Part shown: positions 50,106 to 59,333 of the stretch, piece by piece
How the letters are laid out: each line of letters begins with the position of its first letter
Numbering within the stretch: the first letter of the stretch is position 1
From: Candidatus Tidjanibacter gallistercoris
Lineage (GTDB): Bacteria > Bacteroidota > Bacteroidia > Bacteroidales > Rikenellaceae
Reading direction: 5' to 3'
Length of the DNA stretch: 64,000 bases
Assembly: GCA_019114205.1 (NCBI GenBank)
Contig: DXFY01000067.1
Location: 1-64,000 of the forward strand
The notes under the pieces: generated by a model
The model's input: only the letters and a program-made list of their open reading frames with translations
What the model was told of the DNA's origin: nothing
Database searches by the model: none
Position numbers and translations under genes: made by a program

Positions 50106-51479
50106 ATGAAAGAAGTTGTAAAAGTGAGCATATCGGGCATCGCGTTCTCGTTCGACGCGGATGCCTACAAGGTAATGAAGGATTACCTCGACAAACTGGA
50201 GGCCGGGTACGCCAAAAAGCCCGACGGCCGCGAAATCATCGCCGACATCGAGGCACGTATCGCGGAACTCATTCTGAACGAACAGGAAAGCGACAGCGTG
50301 GTGGGCCGCGGGCTCGCCGAATCGGTCATCGCGCAGCTCGGTTTTCCGGACGACCTGGAGACGGACGAGGAGCCGGCGGCCGAAAAGCTGCCCAAAAGAC
50401 TCTACCGAAACCCCGACGGGGCGGTACTCGGCGGGGTATGCTCCGGACTCGGCGCATACTTCAACATAGACCCCGTATGGATAAGGCTCGCATTTTTCCT
50501 GCCGGTACTGCTCGCCATCCTGCCGATATACGACACATCGGGATTCTTCGGCTCGCTGTTCGGGATGTTCGTCATCCTGTACGTCATCCTGTGGATTGCC
50601 ATTCCCATGGCTCGTACGCCGCGGCAGAAACTCGAAATGCGCGGCGAAAAGGTGACCGCATCGTCCATTCATCAAACCTTCGCGGACGATGCTTCGGCCA
50701 TGCCTCCTTCTCCCAAACGCCAACGCTCGGCTTCCGTATGGGCCGATATCGTTTACGGTATCGGGCGCATCCTGCTGTTCCTGCTGAAAGCCGTGGTATT
50801 CCTGATTGTCCTGGTGGCAGGCATCGCGGCGATTTCCTGTCTGGTGGCCATCCTGGCCGTACTGTTCGGTACGGAAATCATCGGCGGACAGGTGTTTGCC
50901 GATTCTTTCTCCGGACTGGAAGGCATCACGCCCGGTCTTTACGCCGTACTCGCAATCCTCGCCGTGCTGATTCCGCTGATTGTCCTCGGCTACTTCCTGC
51001 TGAAAGTGCTTTTCAGCTCGAAAATCAACCGTACATTCATGATTATCGCATCGGTCGTCTGGATTATGCTCGTGGTCTATCTTTCCGTAGTCACCCTTCA
51101 CAACGCGGACAATCTTCGCGAAGGCTCCCGGAGGTTCGAATACGAAATCGAACATTACGACGACACGTACGGCCGCCGCTGGTTGCAGCTGTTCCGGAGC
51201 GATTGGGATGACTGGACAGACGACTGGGATGACTGGGACGACTGGAAGGAAGAAGAGCGCGGGCACCGGGACGGTTACGACATCGATGACCTGTACCGCG
51301 AATACCGCGAAGACGACTGGGACGACGACAACGTACACGTGGAAATAACCGAACACGGCGGCAAGGTCACCATCCGCAAAATCGTGGTCAGCCCCGACAA
51401 CCCGGCCGACACGCTCAGCGACGAACGAATCGTCACGGGCAGGCACCGCGGCAGACATTGCTGCCGGAGCAACGATTGA
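50106..51479 (+). CDS. PspC domain-containing membrane protein, extended
   Basis: N-terminus resembles that of 48833-49306 (VKVSISGIAFSFDADAYKVMKDYLDKLE), PspC core KRLYRNPDGAVLGGVCSGLGAYFNIDPVWIR, further TM segments, acidic WDDW tail. Confidence 0.9.
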   Translation: MKEVVKVSISGIAFSFDADAYKVMKDYLDKLEAGYAKKPDGREIIADIEARIAELILNEQESDSVVGRGLAESVIAQLGFPDDLETDEEPAAEKLPKRLYRNPDGAVLGGVCSGLGAYFNIDPVWIRLAFFLPVLLAILPIYDTSGFFGSLFGMFVILYVILWIAIPMARTPRQKLEMRGEKVTASSIHQTFADDASAMPPSPKRQRSASVWADIVYGIGRILLFLLKAVVFLIVLVAGIAAISCLVAILAVLFGTEIIGGQVFADSFSGLEGITPGLYAVLAILAVLIPLIVLGYFLLKVLFSSKINRTFMIIASVVWIMLVVYLSVVTLHNADNLREGSRRFEYEIEHYDDTYGRRWLQLFRSDWDDWTDDWDDWDDWKEEERGHRDGYDIDDLYREYREDDWDDDNVHVEITEHGGKVTIRKIVVSPDNPADTLSDERIVTGRHRGRHCCRSND

Positions 51480-51505
51480 ACGATAACCGATAACACTGCG
51501 ATAAC

Positions 51506-51877
51506 ATGGAAGTAATCAATGACAGCAGACTGCCGGAGCGTCCCCGCAAAACGGACGAGGCAAGCACGGCAGGCAACATTTACCTCGGAATCATCCTTCT
51601 GGCCGTCGGCCTCGTATGGCTCTTCTACAACACCGGCTGGATTGGCTACGGACTCTTCAGCGCGCTCTTCTCGTGGCAGATGTTTCTCGTGGCGACAGGG
51701 GGTTACCTGCTGGCCGTCCGGCGCTGGACCGCGGGACTGATTGTCGGCGGACTCGGAATCTGTTTCGTCCTGCTGAACGTGCTGGACATCGACCTATCGT
51801 TCAAAAAGGTCGTGCTGCCCATCCTGGTCATGGCGGCAGGCGTCGCGCTGATTGCGTCGCGGCTGGGTAGAAAATGA
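51506..51877 (+). CDS. LiaF-like/DUF5668 membrane protein
   Basis: Four TM segments, YLGIILLAVGLVWLFYNTGWIGYGLFSALFSWQMFLVATG pattern. Confidence 0.7.
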   Translation: MEVINDSRLPERPRKTDEASTAGNIYLGIILLAVGLVWLFYNTGWIGYGLFSALFSWQMFLVATGGYLLAVRRWTAGLIVGGLGICFVLLNVLDIDLSFKKVVLPILVMAAGVALIASRLGRK

Positions 51878-51966
51878 CGGAACGCCCCTCCCGCTGCGTA
51901 TGCAGCGGGAAAAGGGACGGAATCTTCCGCACGGAACGGAAACGGTACGGTGTTGCCGGGAACGCA

Positions 51967-52515
51967 TCATTTGGCGGAGCATTTGCCCGCCCGGTCGAAA
52001 AAGATGTTTTTCCCGCTCACGGAGAGCGGCACGGCATAAACAATCGGGCAGTCGTCGAGGAATCCCAGCTCCCTGGCAGCGACACCGGCGGAATACAGAA
52101 TGCGGTTGTCGACACGGCATTCCGCCGCGACGGAAACGGCCGAACCGACGGCGATGCCGAGGTCCGTAACATCGAACACGCAGGGAACGGACGGTGCCCC
52201 GTCGCGCTTCTCGCGGCAGGTGGGATAGCCGCACAGGGCACAGTTCAGCCCGCGCACCGCATGACGGGTACCGATTAAGACGACAGCCTGCGCATGTTCG
52301 ACATTGTCCGCATCGCGCAGGAAAAATGCCTTGCCGTCGCGCTCGCCCACCTCCCGCATCTTGCGGGCGAGGCGTGCGATACGCGAAAGTCCCAGTGCGG
52401 CGATTTCGAGGTTGTCCACCCCGCACCCTTTGGGGGCGGTACGTGCGGCGGTCATCATCGCACGGGCCACCGACATGACGTATTCTTCTCTCGATTCGTT
52501 TTCTCTCAATATCAT
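51967..52515 (-). CDS. DUF2148 ferredoxin-like domain protein
   Basis: ARTAPKGCGVDNLE; GLNCALCGYPTCREK; CVFDVTDLGIAVGSA. Confidence 0.85.
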   Translation of the reverse strand: MILRENESREEYVMSVARAMMTAARTAPKGCGVDNLEIAALGLSRIARLARKMREVGERDGKAFFLRDADNVEHAQAVVLIGTRHAVRGLNCALCGYPTCREKRDGAPSVPCVFDVTDLGIAVGSAVSVAAECRVDNRILYSAGVAARELGFLDDCPIVYAVPLSVSGKNIFFDRAGKCSAK

Positions 52516-52875
52516 ACGCTGAAAATTTATGACGACTACATACTTTCCTGCTCGTCCCGTACCTGCGACTGCTTCCGGTCGCCTCGCCGTCCGAACTGTC
52601 CGCAGGGCAGCGGACGAACGAAATACATGAACAGCAAGAGAGGATAAAATCGTATATAATTACCAAATTTATATCACAGACCTACGCGCCGCCCGACGGC
52701 GGCACGATGCAAAGATACCGGTAATGCACCCGAATGCCCAAACGAACCCTCCATGAAAATCCGCACGGGCGTACATGTTCGTCCGGAGTTCGGAACATAA
52801 ATTGCAATACGGTATCCGCAGCGGAACGAAACAGAAAACCTTATGTTCAACCAATACTTTAAAATCGTTAAAGAC

Positions 52876-53313
52876 ATGAAAAAGTTAGCATTTCTTCTTG
52901 CCGGCCTGGTCGTTTTCCAGGCAGCGGCATTTGCATCGGACGACAAGCCCATCCAGGTGAGCGAACTCCCGCAGACGGCGCAGCAGTTCATCACGACTCA
53001 TTTTCCCGACCACAAGGTAGCGATGGCCAAAGTGGATTCGGAACTTTTCGAAAAGAGCTACGAAGTCGTCTTCACCAACGGCGACAAGGTGGAATTCGAC
53101 CGCTCCGGAGAATGGACGGAGGTACAGTACAGGAACGGTGCGGTACCCTCCGCAATCGTTCCCGCCGAAATCACGAAATATGTCGCAGCGAATTATCCGG
53201 ACGCATTTATCAGGAGCATCGAACGCGACCGCCACGACTACGAAGTGAAACTTTCCAACCGCTGGGAAATCAAGTTCGACCTCAACTTCAACGTCATCGA
53301 CCTGGATAATTGA
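52876..53313 (+). CDS. PepSY-like periplasmic protein
   Basis: Signal peptide, then two PepSY-like repeats (ELPQTAQQFITTHFPDHKVAMAKVDSE; VPAEITKYVAANYPDAFIRSIERDRHDYEVKLSN). Confidence 0.8.
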   Translation: MKKLAFLLAGLVVFQAAAFASDDKPIQVSELPQTAQQFITTHFPDHKVAMAKVDSELFEKSYEVVFTNGDKVEFDRSGEWTEVQYRNGAVPSAIVPAEITKYVAANYPDAFIRSIERDRHDYEVKLSNRWEIKFDLNFNVIDLDN

Positions 53314-53363
53314 CCCGAACGCAGGTTTGAACCTGCGCATATCGATAACTCCGTTACAAGAGC

Positions 53364-53393
53364 CATCGGTCGGCAGCGTGCTGCCGACCGATG
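53364..53393. repeat. Strong palindrome
   Basis: CATCGGTCGGCAGC-GT-GCTGCCGACCGATG, 14-bp perfect arms with 2-nt center. Confidence 0.8.
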
Positions 53394-53582
53394 ACGTATG
53401 AACGACACGGGAACCTCCGTTTTTGCTTCTTCCCGATTTCCGTCATCACCCGATACGACCGTATATTTTTTCATAGATACACATAAAAAATCGACATATC
53501 TCTTTGTCTATTCTTATATTTTGCCTAACTTAGTCCAAAACAACACCGCATTTATACACAAATATTCTAAACAGCTTTTAAA

Positions 53583-54062
53583 ATGAAAAGGTTTTTGTTA
53601 CCGGTATTGGCAGCGGTGCTGCTGGTGCCGACAGCCTGCAACAAGAGCAACAACTGCGACCATATCGAACCGACGGAACCGCTTCCGCGCGGGTTGAGCT
53701 ACTTTTACATTCAGAATGACTGGGACCAAGACATGCAGTTTTTAACATGGAACTCATCCCAAGACCCTAATCACCCTACCTTGCCAGCAACATTCCAAGT
53801 AAACAGGTATATGCAAATTCTTCTTCCGGCAAAGACAAGAACCCTTATACGCGTCTTTCAAAGTCCCGAAAATGTCGAACCTTTCAATTGTTTCTATTAT
53901 GGCGACATTACCGGTAGATGCGTAGTATGGATAGCGCCACTCGATAACGCCAATGTACATACCGACGACCTTTGGGCATATGAATATTGGCACTATACGC
54001 GTACCGGTCAATGGACGGCAGAGTACGTAATGACCGTCGACCATGATATCTGGAACGACTAG
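53583..54062 (+). CDS. Hypothetical lipoprotein
   Basis: MKRFLLPVLAAVLLVPTACNKSN lipobox; separate from the next CDS by 50 bp. Confidence 0.75.
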   Translation: MKRFLLPVLAAVLLVPTACNKSNNCDHIEPTEPLPRGLSYFYIQNDWDQDMQFLTWNSSQDPNHPTLPATFQVNRYMQILLPAKTRTLIRVFQSPENVEPFNCFYYGDITGRCVVWIAPLDNANVHTDDLWAYEYWHYTRTGQWTAEYVMTVDHDIWND

Positions 54063-54112
54063 GAATAAACCGATAATGCCTACATAAACCTTTAAATTTA
54101 AACCTTAAAATT

Positions 54113-55849
54113 ATGAAACCTGTTTCCAAATTCACCGCAGCATTATTGGCTGCATGCGCTTCGTTTTCCTGTACAGCAGATAAGGAAAACGCAGTAGTTC
54201 GACACGAGCCGCTGCCGGCTGTCGAATACAATCAAGACCTGCTCGTCGGAGATTTTGCCGAGGCTCTGAGCGGAGCTATCCGTGAAAACGCAGCATTCCG
54301 TACTCTGATAAAGGAGAATGTCATGCTGCAGTTCGACGGTGATTACGACTTGCTGCTTTCTCAGGCAGCGGATTTAGTCGTAGAAGATGCTGTAACGGCG
54401 AATGGTACGAGGTCCGGCGGCAGCCCGGTTACGGTAAAGAACCTTATCGAATCCTATTATCCGGCTACTCGTTCCGCCGCTTCGCCGCTGGATGAACTTC
54501 AGAACATGTATCCGTTATTACAGATATCGGTACCCGTGCATGCGGAAGAATGGGACCCTGAAACCTATGTTCCTACCGTATGTTTTATCCCGTCCGATTA
54601 TCAAGACCTTGTTACGGAGAGCGTGACAGGTATCGATGCTGACGGTAATATTATAGCAGTCGATGCCATCAACGAACCGGATGTGCCGGTCATCGTTGTC
54701 GGCATGAACGAAAGGACAGCCAGCGGAGGAGGACCGCTCGGACCTATTGGAGGAGGCACCGGATTGAAGCCCATTCAATATCTTGCCCCGTCTGTCGTGA
54801 GCGGCAATTATCAGGCAGGAGCCGTGAGGTTATCATGGGAAAACCATTCGATGGGCATCAGCCCCGCCGGATACCGTATTTACCGGGCAGGGCCGAACAA
54901 CAGCACGGATTTCACGTTGCTTGCTACAACCGGCAGCACAACCAAAAGTTATGTAGACTGGAATACCGTAGCCAACAAAGAATACGTCTATAAAGTCACT
55001 GCATACTATGGTCTCAACACAGCAGATTCGGAATTGTTGTTCATTACTACGAATTACACCAAACCTAAGAAAGTCGAAGATCTGAATGTCGTTGCTGTCG
55101 GGAAAAGACGTATCGAAATCAGTTGGACCAACCCGGTCGGAGAAATGTATGACACGCATATCGAAAGAACGTCGGGCAGCACCAACGACGATTACGAAAC
55201 CATAGCCGTCCTCGGCCCGAACGAAGATACCTATTTCGACACGGAGGTGAATCCGGGCGAGAAATATACGTATATCGTAAGAAAGGTAGACCATCAGCAG
55301 CGGGTATCGGATGCAGTACGTCAATACACCTATGCAACGTACCGCAATCCGGACGGTCCTTCCGGTGTTTATCTGAAACAGATTTCATGCGACCTGCACG
55401 CCGTCGAGGGGTGGCTTGCGGGCAAACCGGAATTTTACGTACAAGTGGTCGGAGTTACCATGTCGTCGGATAATAAGACCATAGAGACTCCCTTGGGTAC
55501 TATGTGTGATGTACAGTTCGCCTCGCGTAGCGGCAACTCGCAGACACTCAACCACGCATTGCTTTACAGCTGGTCTTATTTCAATCATCAAACCCTTTAT
55601 CCTGCCTTGACGTTCAGCCTTGTAGAGTATGACATACCGAGTGCGACGTTCGATACGACGATTAGCGTCAAAGCCGGTTATAAACATAAGGATTTTATAG
55701 AGCTGAGTGCTGCGGCAACACTCACGCTGCATTTCCCGCACACCGACAAGCATTGCGGGGAAAGCTCCATACTCTATTTCGAGAATCCGGAACAATGGCT
55801 GGATTTCCCGAATTACGGGGCACAGATACTGCTCAGCGAGCAACCGTAA
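54113..55849 (+). CDS. Fibronectin type III-containing lipoprotein
   Basis: Lipobox CASFSC; FN3-like segments (GAVRLSWENHSMGISPAGYRIYRAGPN...; RRIEISWTNPVGEMYDTHIERTSGS). Confidence 0.78.
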   Translation: MKPVSKFTAALLAACASFSCTADKENAVVRHEPLPAVEYNQDLLVGDFAEALSGAIRENAAFRTLIKENVMLQFDGDYDLLLSQAADLVVEDAVTANGTRSGGSPVTVKNLIESYYPATRSAASPLDELQNMYPLLQISVPVHAEEWDPETYVPTVCFIPSDYQDLVTESVTGIDADGNIIAVDAINEPDVPVIVVGMNERTASGGGPLGPIGGGTGLKPIQYLAPSVVSGNYQAGAVRLSWENHSMGISPAGYRIYRAGPNNSTDFTLLATTGSTTKSYVDWNTVANKEYVYKVTAYYGLNTADSELLFITTNYTKPKKVEDLNVVAVGKRRIEISWTNPVGEMYDTHIERTSGSTNDDYETIAVLGPNEDTYFDTEVNPGEKYTYIVRKVDHQQRVSDAVRQYTYATYRNPDGPSGVYLKQISCDLHAVEGWLAGKPEFYVQVVGVTMSSDNKTIETPLGTMCDVQFASRSGNSQTLNHALLYSWSYFNHQTLYPALTFSLVEYDIPSATFDTTISVKAGYKHKDFIELSAAATLTLHFPHTDKHCGESSILYFENPEQWLDFPNYGAQILLSEQP

Positions 55850-55878
55850 ATTCAGTTCGCATCGGTACGGGATATACG

Positions 55879-55904
55879 AAAGGCCGGCTGTCCGCCGGCC
55901 TTTT
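55879..55904 (+). terminator. Rho-independent terminator
   Basis: AAAGGCCGGC-TGTCC-GCCGGCCTTTT. Confidence 0.85.
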
Positions 55905-56027
55905 GCATTCGGACGAGCCATGCGAGGCAAAGCCTGCGGACGCAGGGACGAAACGAACGGGGGAAAGCGATATCGCCTTCCCCCGAAGATGCTGTCGGCC
56001 GTTCCGACCGGACATGACTTTATGCTG

Positions 56028-57299
56028 TCATTTCGCCTGTTCTTCGAAATACTTGTCCGCCACGCGGGGCATCTCCTTCTGGTATTCGCCCTTGAGGAGC
56101 TTCTCGCGGCATGCTTCGAAACAGTCGAGCGTGTACTGCACGTCTTCGAGGGTGTGCACTGCGGTCGGGATGATGCGCAGGATGATTTCGCCCTTGGGGA
56201 TTACCGGATAGGTCACCACCGAGCAGAACAGGTTGAACCGTTCGCGCAGGTCGTAAACGAGGTTCGTGGCCTCGTTCACGCCGCCCTTCATGTAAACGGG
56301 CGTCACGGGCGAGAGCGTACCGCCTATGTCGAACCCCTTGTCGCGGAATCCCTGTTGCAGGGCACGGGTGATGGTCCAGAGCCGTTCGCGGTATTCGGGA
56401 TGCGTTTCGATGAGTTCGAGGCGTTTGAGCGCACCGATGACCATCGGCATCGGCAGGCTCTTGGCGAACTGCTGCGAACGCATGTTGTAACGGAAAAAGT
56501 CAATCAGGTATTTGTCGCCGCAGACGAAAGCCCCGATTCCGGCCATCGATTTGGCGAAGGTGTTGAAAAGCACGTCCACCCCGTCCACACAGTTGAAATG
56601 GTGCGCCGTGCCGCGTCCGTCGGGCCCCATCGTCCCGAAACCGTGTGCGTCGTCCACGAGGAAAGTGAAGTCGAAATCCTTCTTCATCGCCACGATTTCG
56701 TCCAGCTTGCCCAGGTCGCCCTTCATGCCGAACACACCCTCGGTAATGACGAGAATGCCGCCGCCGGTCTCCCGGACGAGTTCCGTCGCACGGGCGAGCT
56801 CCACACGGAGCCGGTCCATGTCGTTGTGGGGATAGACGAACCGTTTGCCCATGTGCATGCGCAGTCCGTCGATAATGCAGGCGTGCGCCTCGGAGTCATA
56901 GACCACGGCATCGCGGCGCGTCAGCAGACAGTCGATGATGGATATCATCCCCTGATAGCCGAAGTTGAGCAGGAAGGCATCCTTCTTGCCCACGAAACGG
57001 GCCAGGCGCCGCTCCAGTTCTTCGTGGTATTTGGTCTGGCCGCTCATCATGCGGGCGCCCATGGGCGCCGCCATGCCGAACTCCACCGCACCGATGGCAT
57101 CGGCCTTGCGGACTTCCGGATGGTTGGCCAGCCCGAGGTAATTGTTCAGGCTCCAGTTGAGGACTTCCTTGCCGCGGAATTTCATACGGGGGCCTATGTC
57201 GCCCTCAAGTTTGGGAAATGCGAAATAGCCGTGGGCATAGTCGATATACTGCCCTATCGGGCCGCCGGAATTATTCCTGATTCTCTCTAAGATATTCAC
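56028..57299 (-). CDS. PLP-dependent alpha-oxoamine synthase family acyltransferase (serine palmitoyltransferase / cysteate acyltransferase-like)
   Basis: NNYLGLANHPEVRKA, DAFLLNFGYQGM, LVDDAHGFGTMGPDGRG, TFAKSMAGIGAFV (catalytic Lys). Confidence 0.85.
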   Translation of the reverse strand: MNILERIRNNSGGPIGQYIDYAHGYFAFPKLEGDIGPRMKFRGKEVLNWSLNNYLGLANHPEVRKADAIGAVEFGMAAPMGARMMSGQTKYHEELERRLARFVGKKDAFLLNFGYQGMISIIDCLLTRRDAVVYDSEAHACIIDGLRMHMGKRFVYPHNDMDRLRVELARATELVRETGGGILVITEGVFGMKGDLGKLDEIVAMKKDFDFTFLVDDAHGFGTMGPDGRGTAHHFNCVDGVDVLFNTFAKSMAGIGAFVCGDKYLIDFFRYNMRSQQFAKSLPMPMVIGALKRLELIETHPEYRERLWTITRALQQGFRDKGFDIGGTLSPVTPVYMKGGVNEATNLVYDLRERFNLFCSVVTYPVIPKGEIILRIIPTAVHTLEDVQYTLDCFEACREKLLKGEYQKEMPRVADKYFEEQAK

Positions 57300-57474
57300 G
57301 TGAATAGGTTTTTGAAGTTATAATCGCACCGTTCGGCCATCGGCCGAAGAAGCCGGACAAATTTAGCCATTATTACTGAAAGTAAGAGAAAGTGCAATAA
57401 ACTTTTTCGCATCTCGTTAAAGTTGCGTAACTTTGTGCGCATTTGTACGTGCGCGCCTGTAAACCATCACAGCT

Positions 57475-58293
57475 ATGATAAAACCGGTCCTGAAAATAAC
57501 GGTCTGCTCCGCGATCCTGCTGCTGGCAGCGGGATGCAGCGGCTACAACAGGCTGCTCAAAAGTAACGACAGGGAACGGATGTACCGGGCCGCGCTCGAC
57601 TACTTCGAGAAGGGAAAGTTCGACAAGACGCTCCAGCTATTCGAAGAGATAGCGCCCTATTATCAGGGTACCGCCCGTGAGGACACCATCCTGTTCTACA
57701 CGGCGGATTCCCATTTCCGGTCGGGCGACTACCAGCTCAGTTCGATGGAGTTCGACGATTTGCGGAAACGCTTCGGGAGGAGCCCGTTCGTGGAGGAGGC
57801 GGAATACAAATACGCGATGGGCTTCTACTACCTGTCGCCTCCGGCCAACCGCGACCAATCATCGACCTACATGGCCATCAGCAGCATCAACGAATACCTG
57901 CAACGCTATCCCAATTCGCTGAAAAAGCAACTGTGCCTCGTCCGCCTCGACGAACTGCAACAGACGCTTTACGACAAGTCCTACCTCAACGCGAGAACCT
58001 ACTACAAAATCGGCCGTTACAAATCGGCCGTGGTAGCGCTGCGGAACGCCCTGCGGGAATATCCCGAATCGCCGCACCGGGAAGAAATTCTCTACCTGAC
58101 CGTTAAATCGTGTTACGAGTTGGCGGCCAATTCGGTACGTGCACTCCAGCGGGACAGGTACCTCGACATGCTGGACGTCTACTACACCTTCGTGGCCGAG
58201 TATCCGGAAAGCAAATACCGCCGCGAGCTCGACCGGCTGCAAAAGACGGCCCGCGCATACCTGGACGCCGACCGGAGCGAAGCGACAGAATAA
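57475..58293 (+). CDS. bamD: Outer membrane protein assembly factor BamD
   Basis: Lipobox LAAGC; NRLLKSNDRERMYRAALDYFEKGKFDKTLQLFEEI TPR-like repeats. Confidence 0.9.
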   Translation: MIKPVLKITVCSAILLLAAGCSGYNRLLKSNDRERMYRAALDYFEKGKFDKTLQLFEEIAPYYQGTAREDTILFYTADSHFRSGDYQLSSMEFDDLRKRFGRSPFVEEAEYKYAMGFYYLSPPANRDQSSTYMAISSINEYLQRYPNSLKKQLCLVRLDELQQTLYDKSYLNARTYYKIGRYKSAVVALRNALREYPESPHREEILYLTVKSCYELAANSVRALQRDRYLDMLDVYYTFVAEYPESKYRRELDRLQKTARAYLDADRSEATE

Positions 58294-58314
58294 AACCAGA
58301 CATCAAAGACAGAT

Positions 58315-58650
58315 ATGGACATCAAGAAAAACAATGTGCCCAACAATACGGTAACGCGCAAACTGACCGACCTCGACGGACAGACGGGCAACATCTACGA
58401 ATCGGTAGTCATCATATCGCGCCGCGCCAACCAGATAGCCACCCAACTGAAGCAGGAGCTGAACCGCAAGCTGGCCGATTTTTCGAGCACGACCGATACG
58501 CTGGAGGAGACGTTCGAAAACCGGGAACAGATAGAAATCTCGCGTTATTACGAACGGCTTCCGAAACCGGCGCTCATCGCTACCGAGGAATTCCTCGAAG
58601 GCGAAGTCTATTTCCGCAACGCCGCATCCGACACCGAACAGCCGCAATAA
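58315..58650 (+). CDS. rpoZ: DNA-directed RNA polymerase omega subunit (Bacteroidetes form)
   Basis: NIYESVVIISRRANQIATQLKQELNRKLADF; follows bamD. Confidence 0.85.
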   Translation: MDIKKNNVPNNTVTRKLTDLDGQTGNIYESVVIISRRANQIATQLKQELNRKLADFSSTTDTLEETFENREQIEISRYYERLPKPALIATEEFLEGEVYFRNAASDTEQPQ

Positions 58651-58786
58651 CCTGCGCACTTACCGGACAGGGAAAAAACCGGCGCGGAAGCCCCCTGCGG
58701 GACGCCGCACAGCCGCGTTCGGGCAGGAGAAAGACAAGACCGGGCCCCGTCCGCATAACCGCGGAACCGGACTTAGCGACAAAGAA

Positions 58787-59329
58787 ATGGTTTCAGGAAA
58801 ACACATACTGCTGGGTGTGACGGGCAGCATCGCCGCTTACAAGGCCGCCGTGCTCGCGCGCGGATTAGTCAGGGAAGGAGCCCAGGTGCAGGTCGTCATG
58901 ACGCCGCTGGCCAGGGAGTTCATCACGCCCCTGACGATGGCTACGCTCTCCCGCAATCCCATTCTCGTGGACTTTTTCGACCCGGAGAACGGCGCATGGA
59001 ACAGCCATGTCGGTCTCGGCGAATGGGCCGACCTCTACCTCATTGCGCCCGCCACGGCCAACACGATGGCGAAAATGGCGCACGGCATCGCGGATAACCT
59101 GCTGCTTACCTGCTATCTGTCGGCCCGGTGCCCCGTAGCCGTCGCTCCCGCCATGGACCTCGACATGTACGCACACCCGGCCACGCAGGAAAACATCGCC
59201 CGGCTCCGCATGCTCGGTGTGCACGTCATCGAACCCGACTCCGGCGAACTGGCGAGCGGGCTGAACGGCAAAGGCCGCATGGCCGAACCGGAAGCAATCA
59301 TCGAACAGGTGCGCGGACTTCTGCGCTAA
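58787..59329 (+). CDS. coaC: Phosphopantothenoylcysteine decarboxylase (CoaC domain, stand-alone)
   Basis: ILLGVTGSIAAYKAAVLARGLVREGAQVQVVMTPLA; PAMDLDMYAHPATQENI. Confidence 0.9.
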   Translation: MVSGKHILLGVTGSIAAYKAAVLARGLVREGAQVQVVMTPLAREFITPLTMATLSRNPILVDFFDPENGAWNSHVGLGEWADLYLIAPATANTMAKMAHGIADNLLLTCYLSARCPVAVAPAMDLDMYAHPATQENIARLRMLGVHVIEPDSGELASGLNGKGRMAEPEAIIEQVRGLLR

Positions 59330-59333
59330 CATC

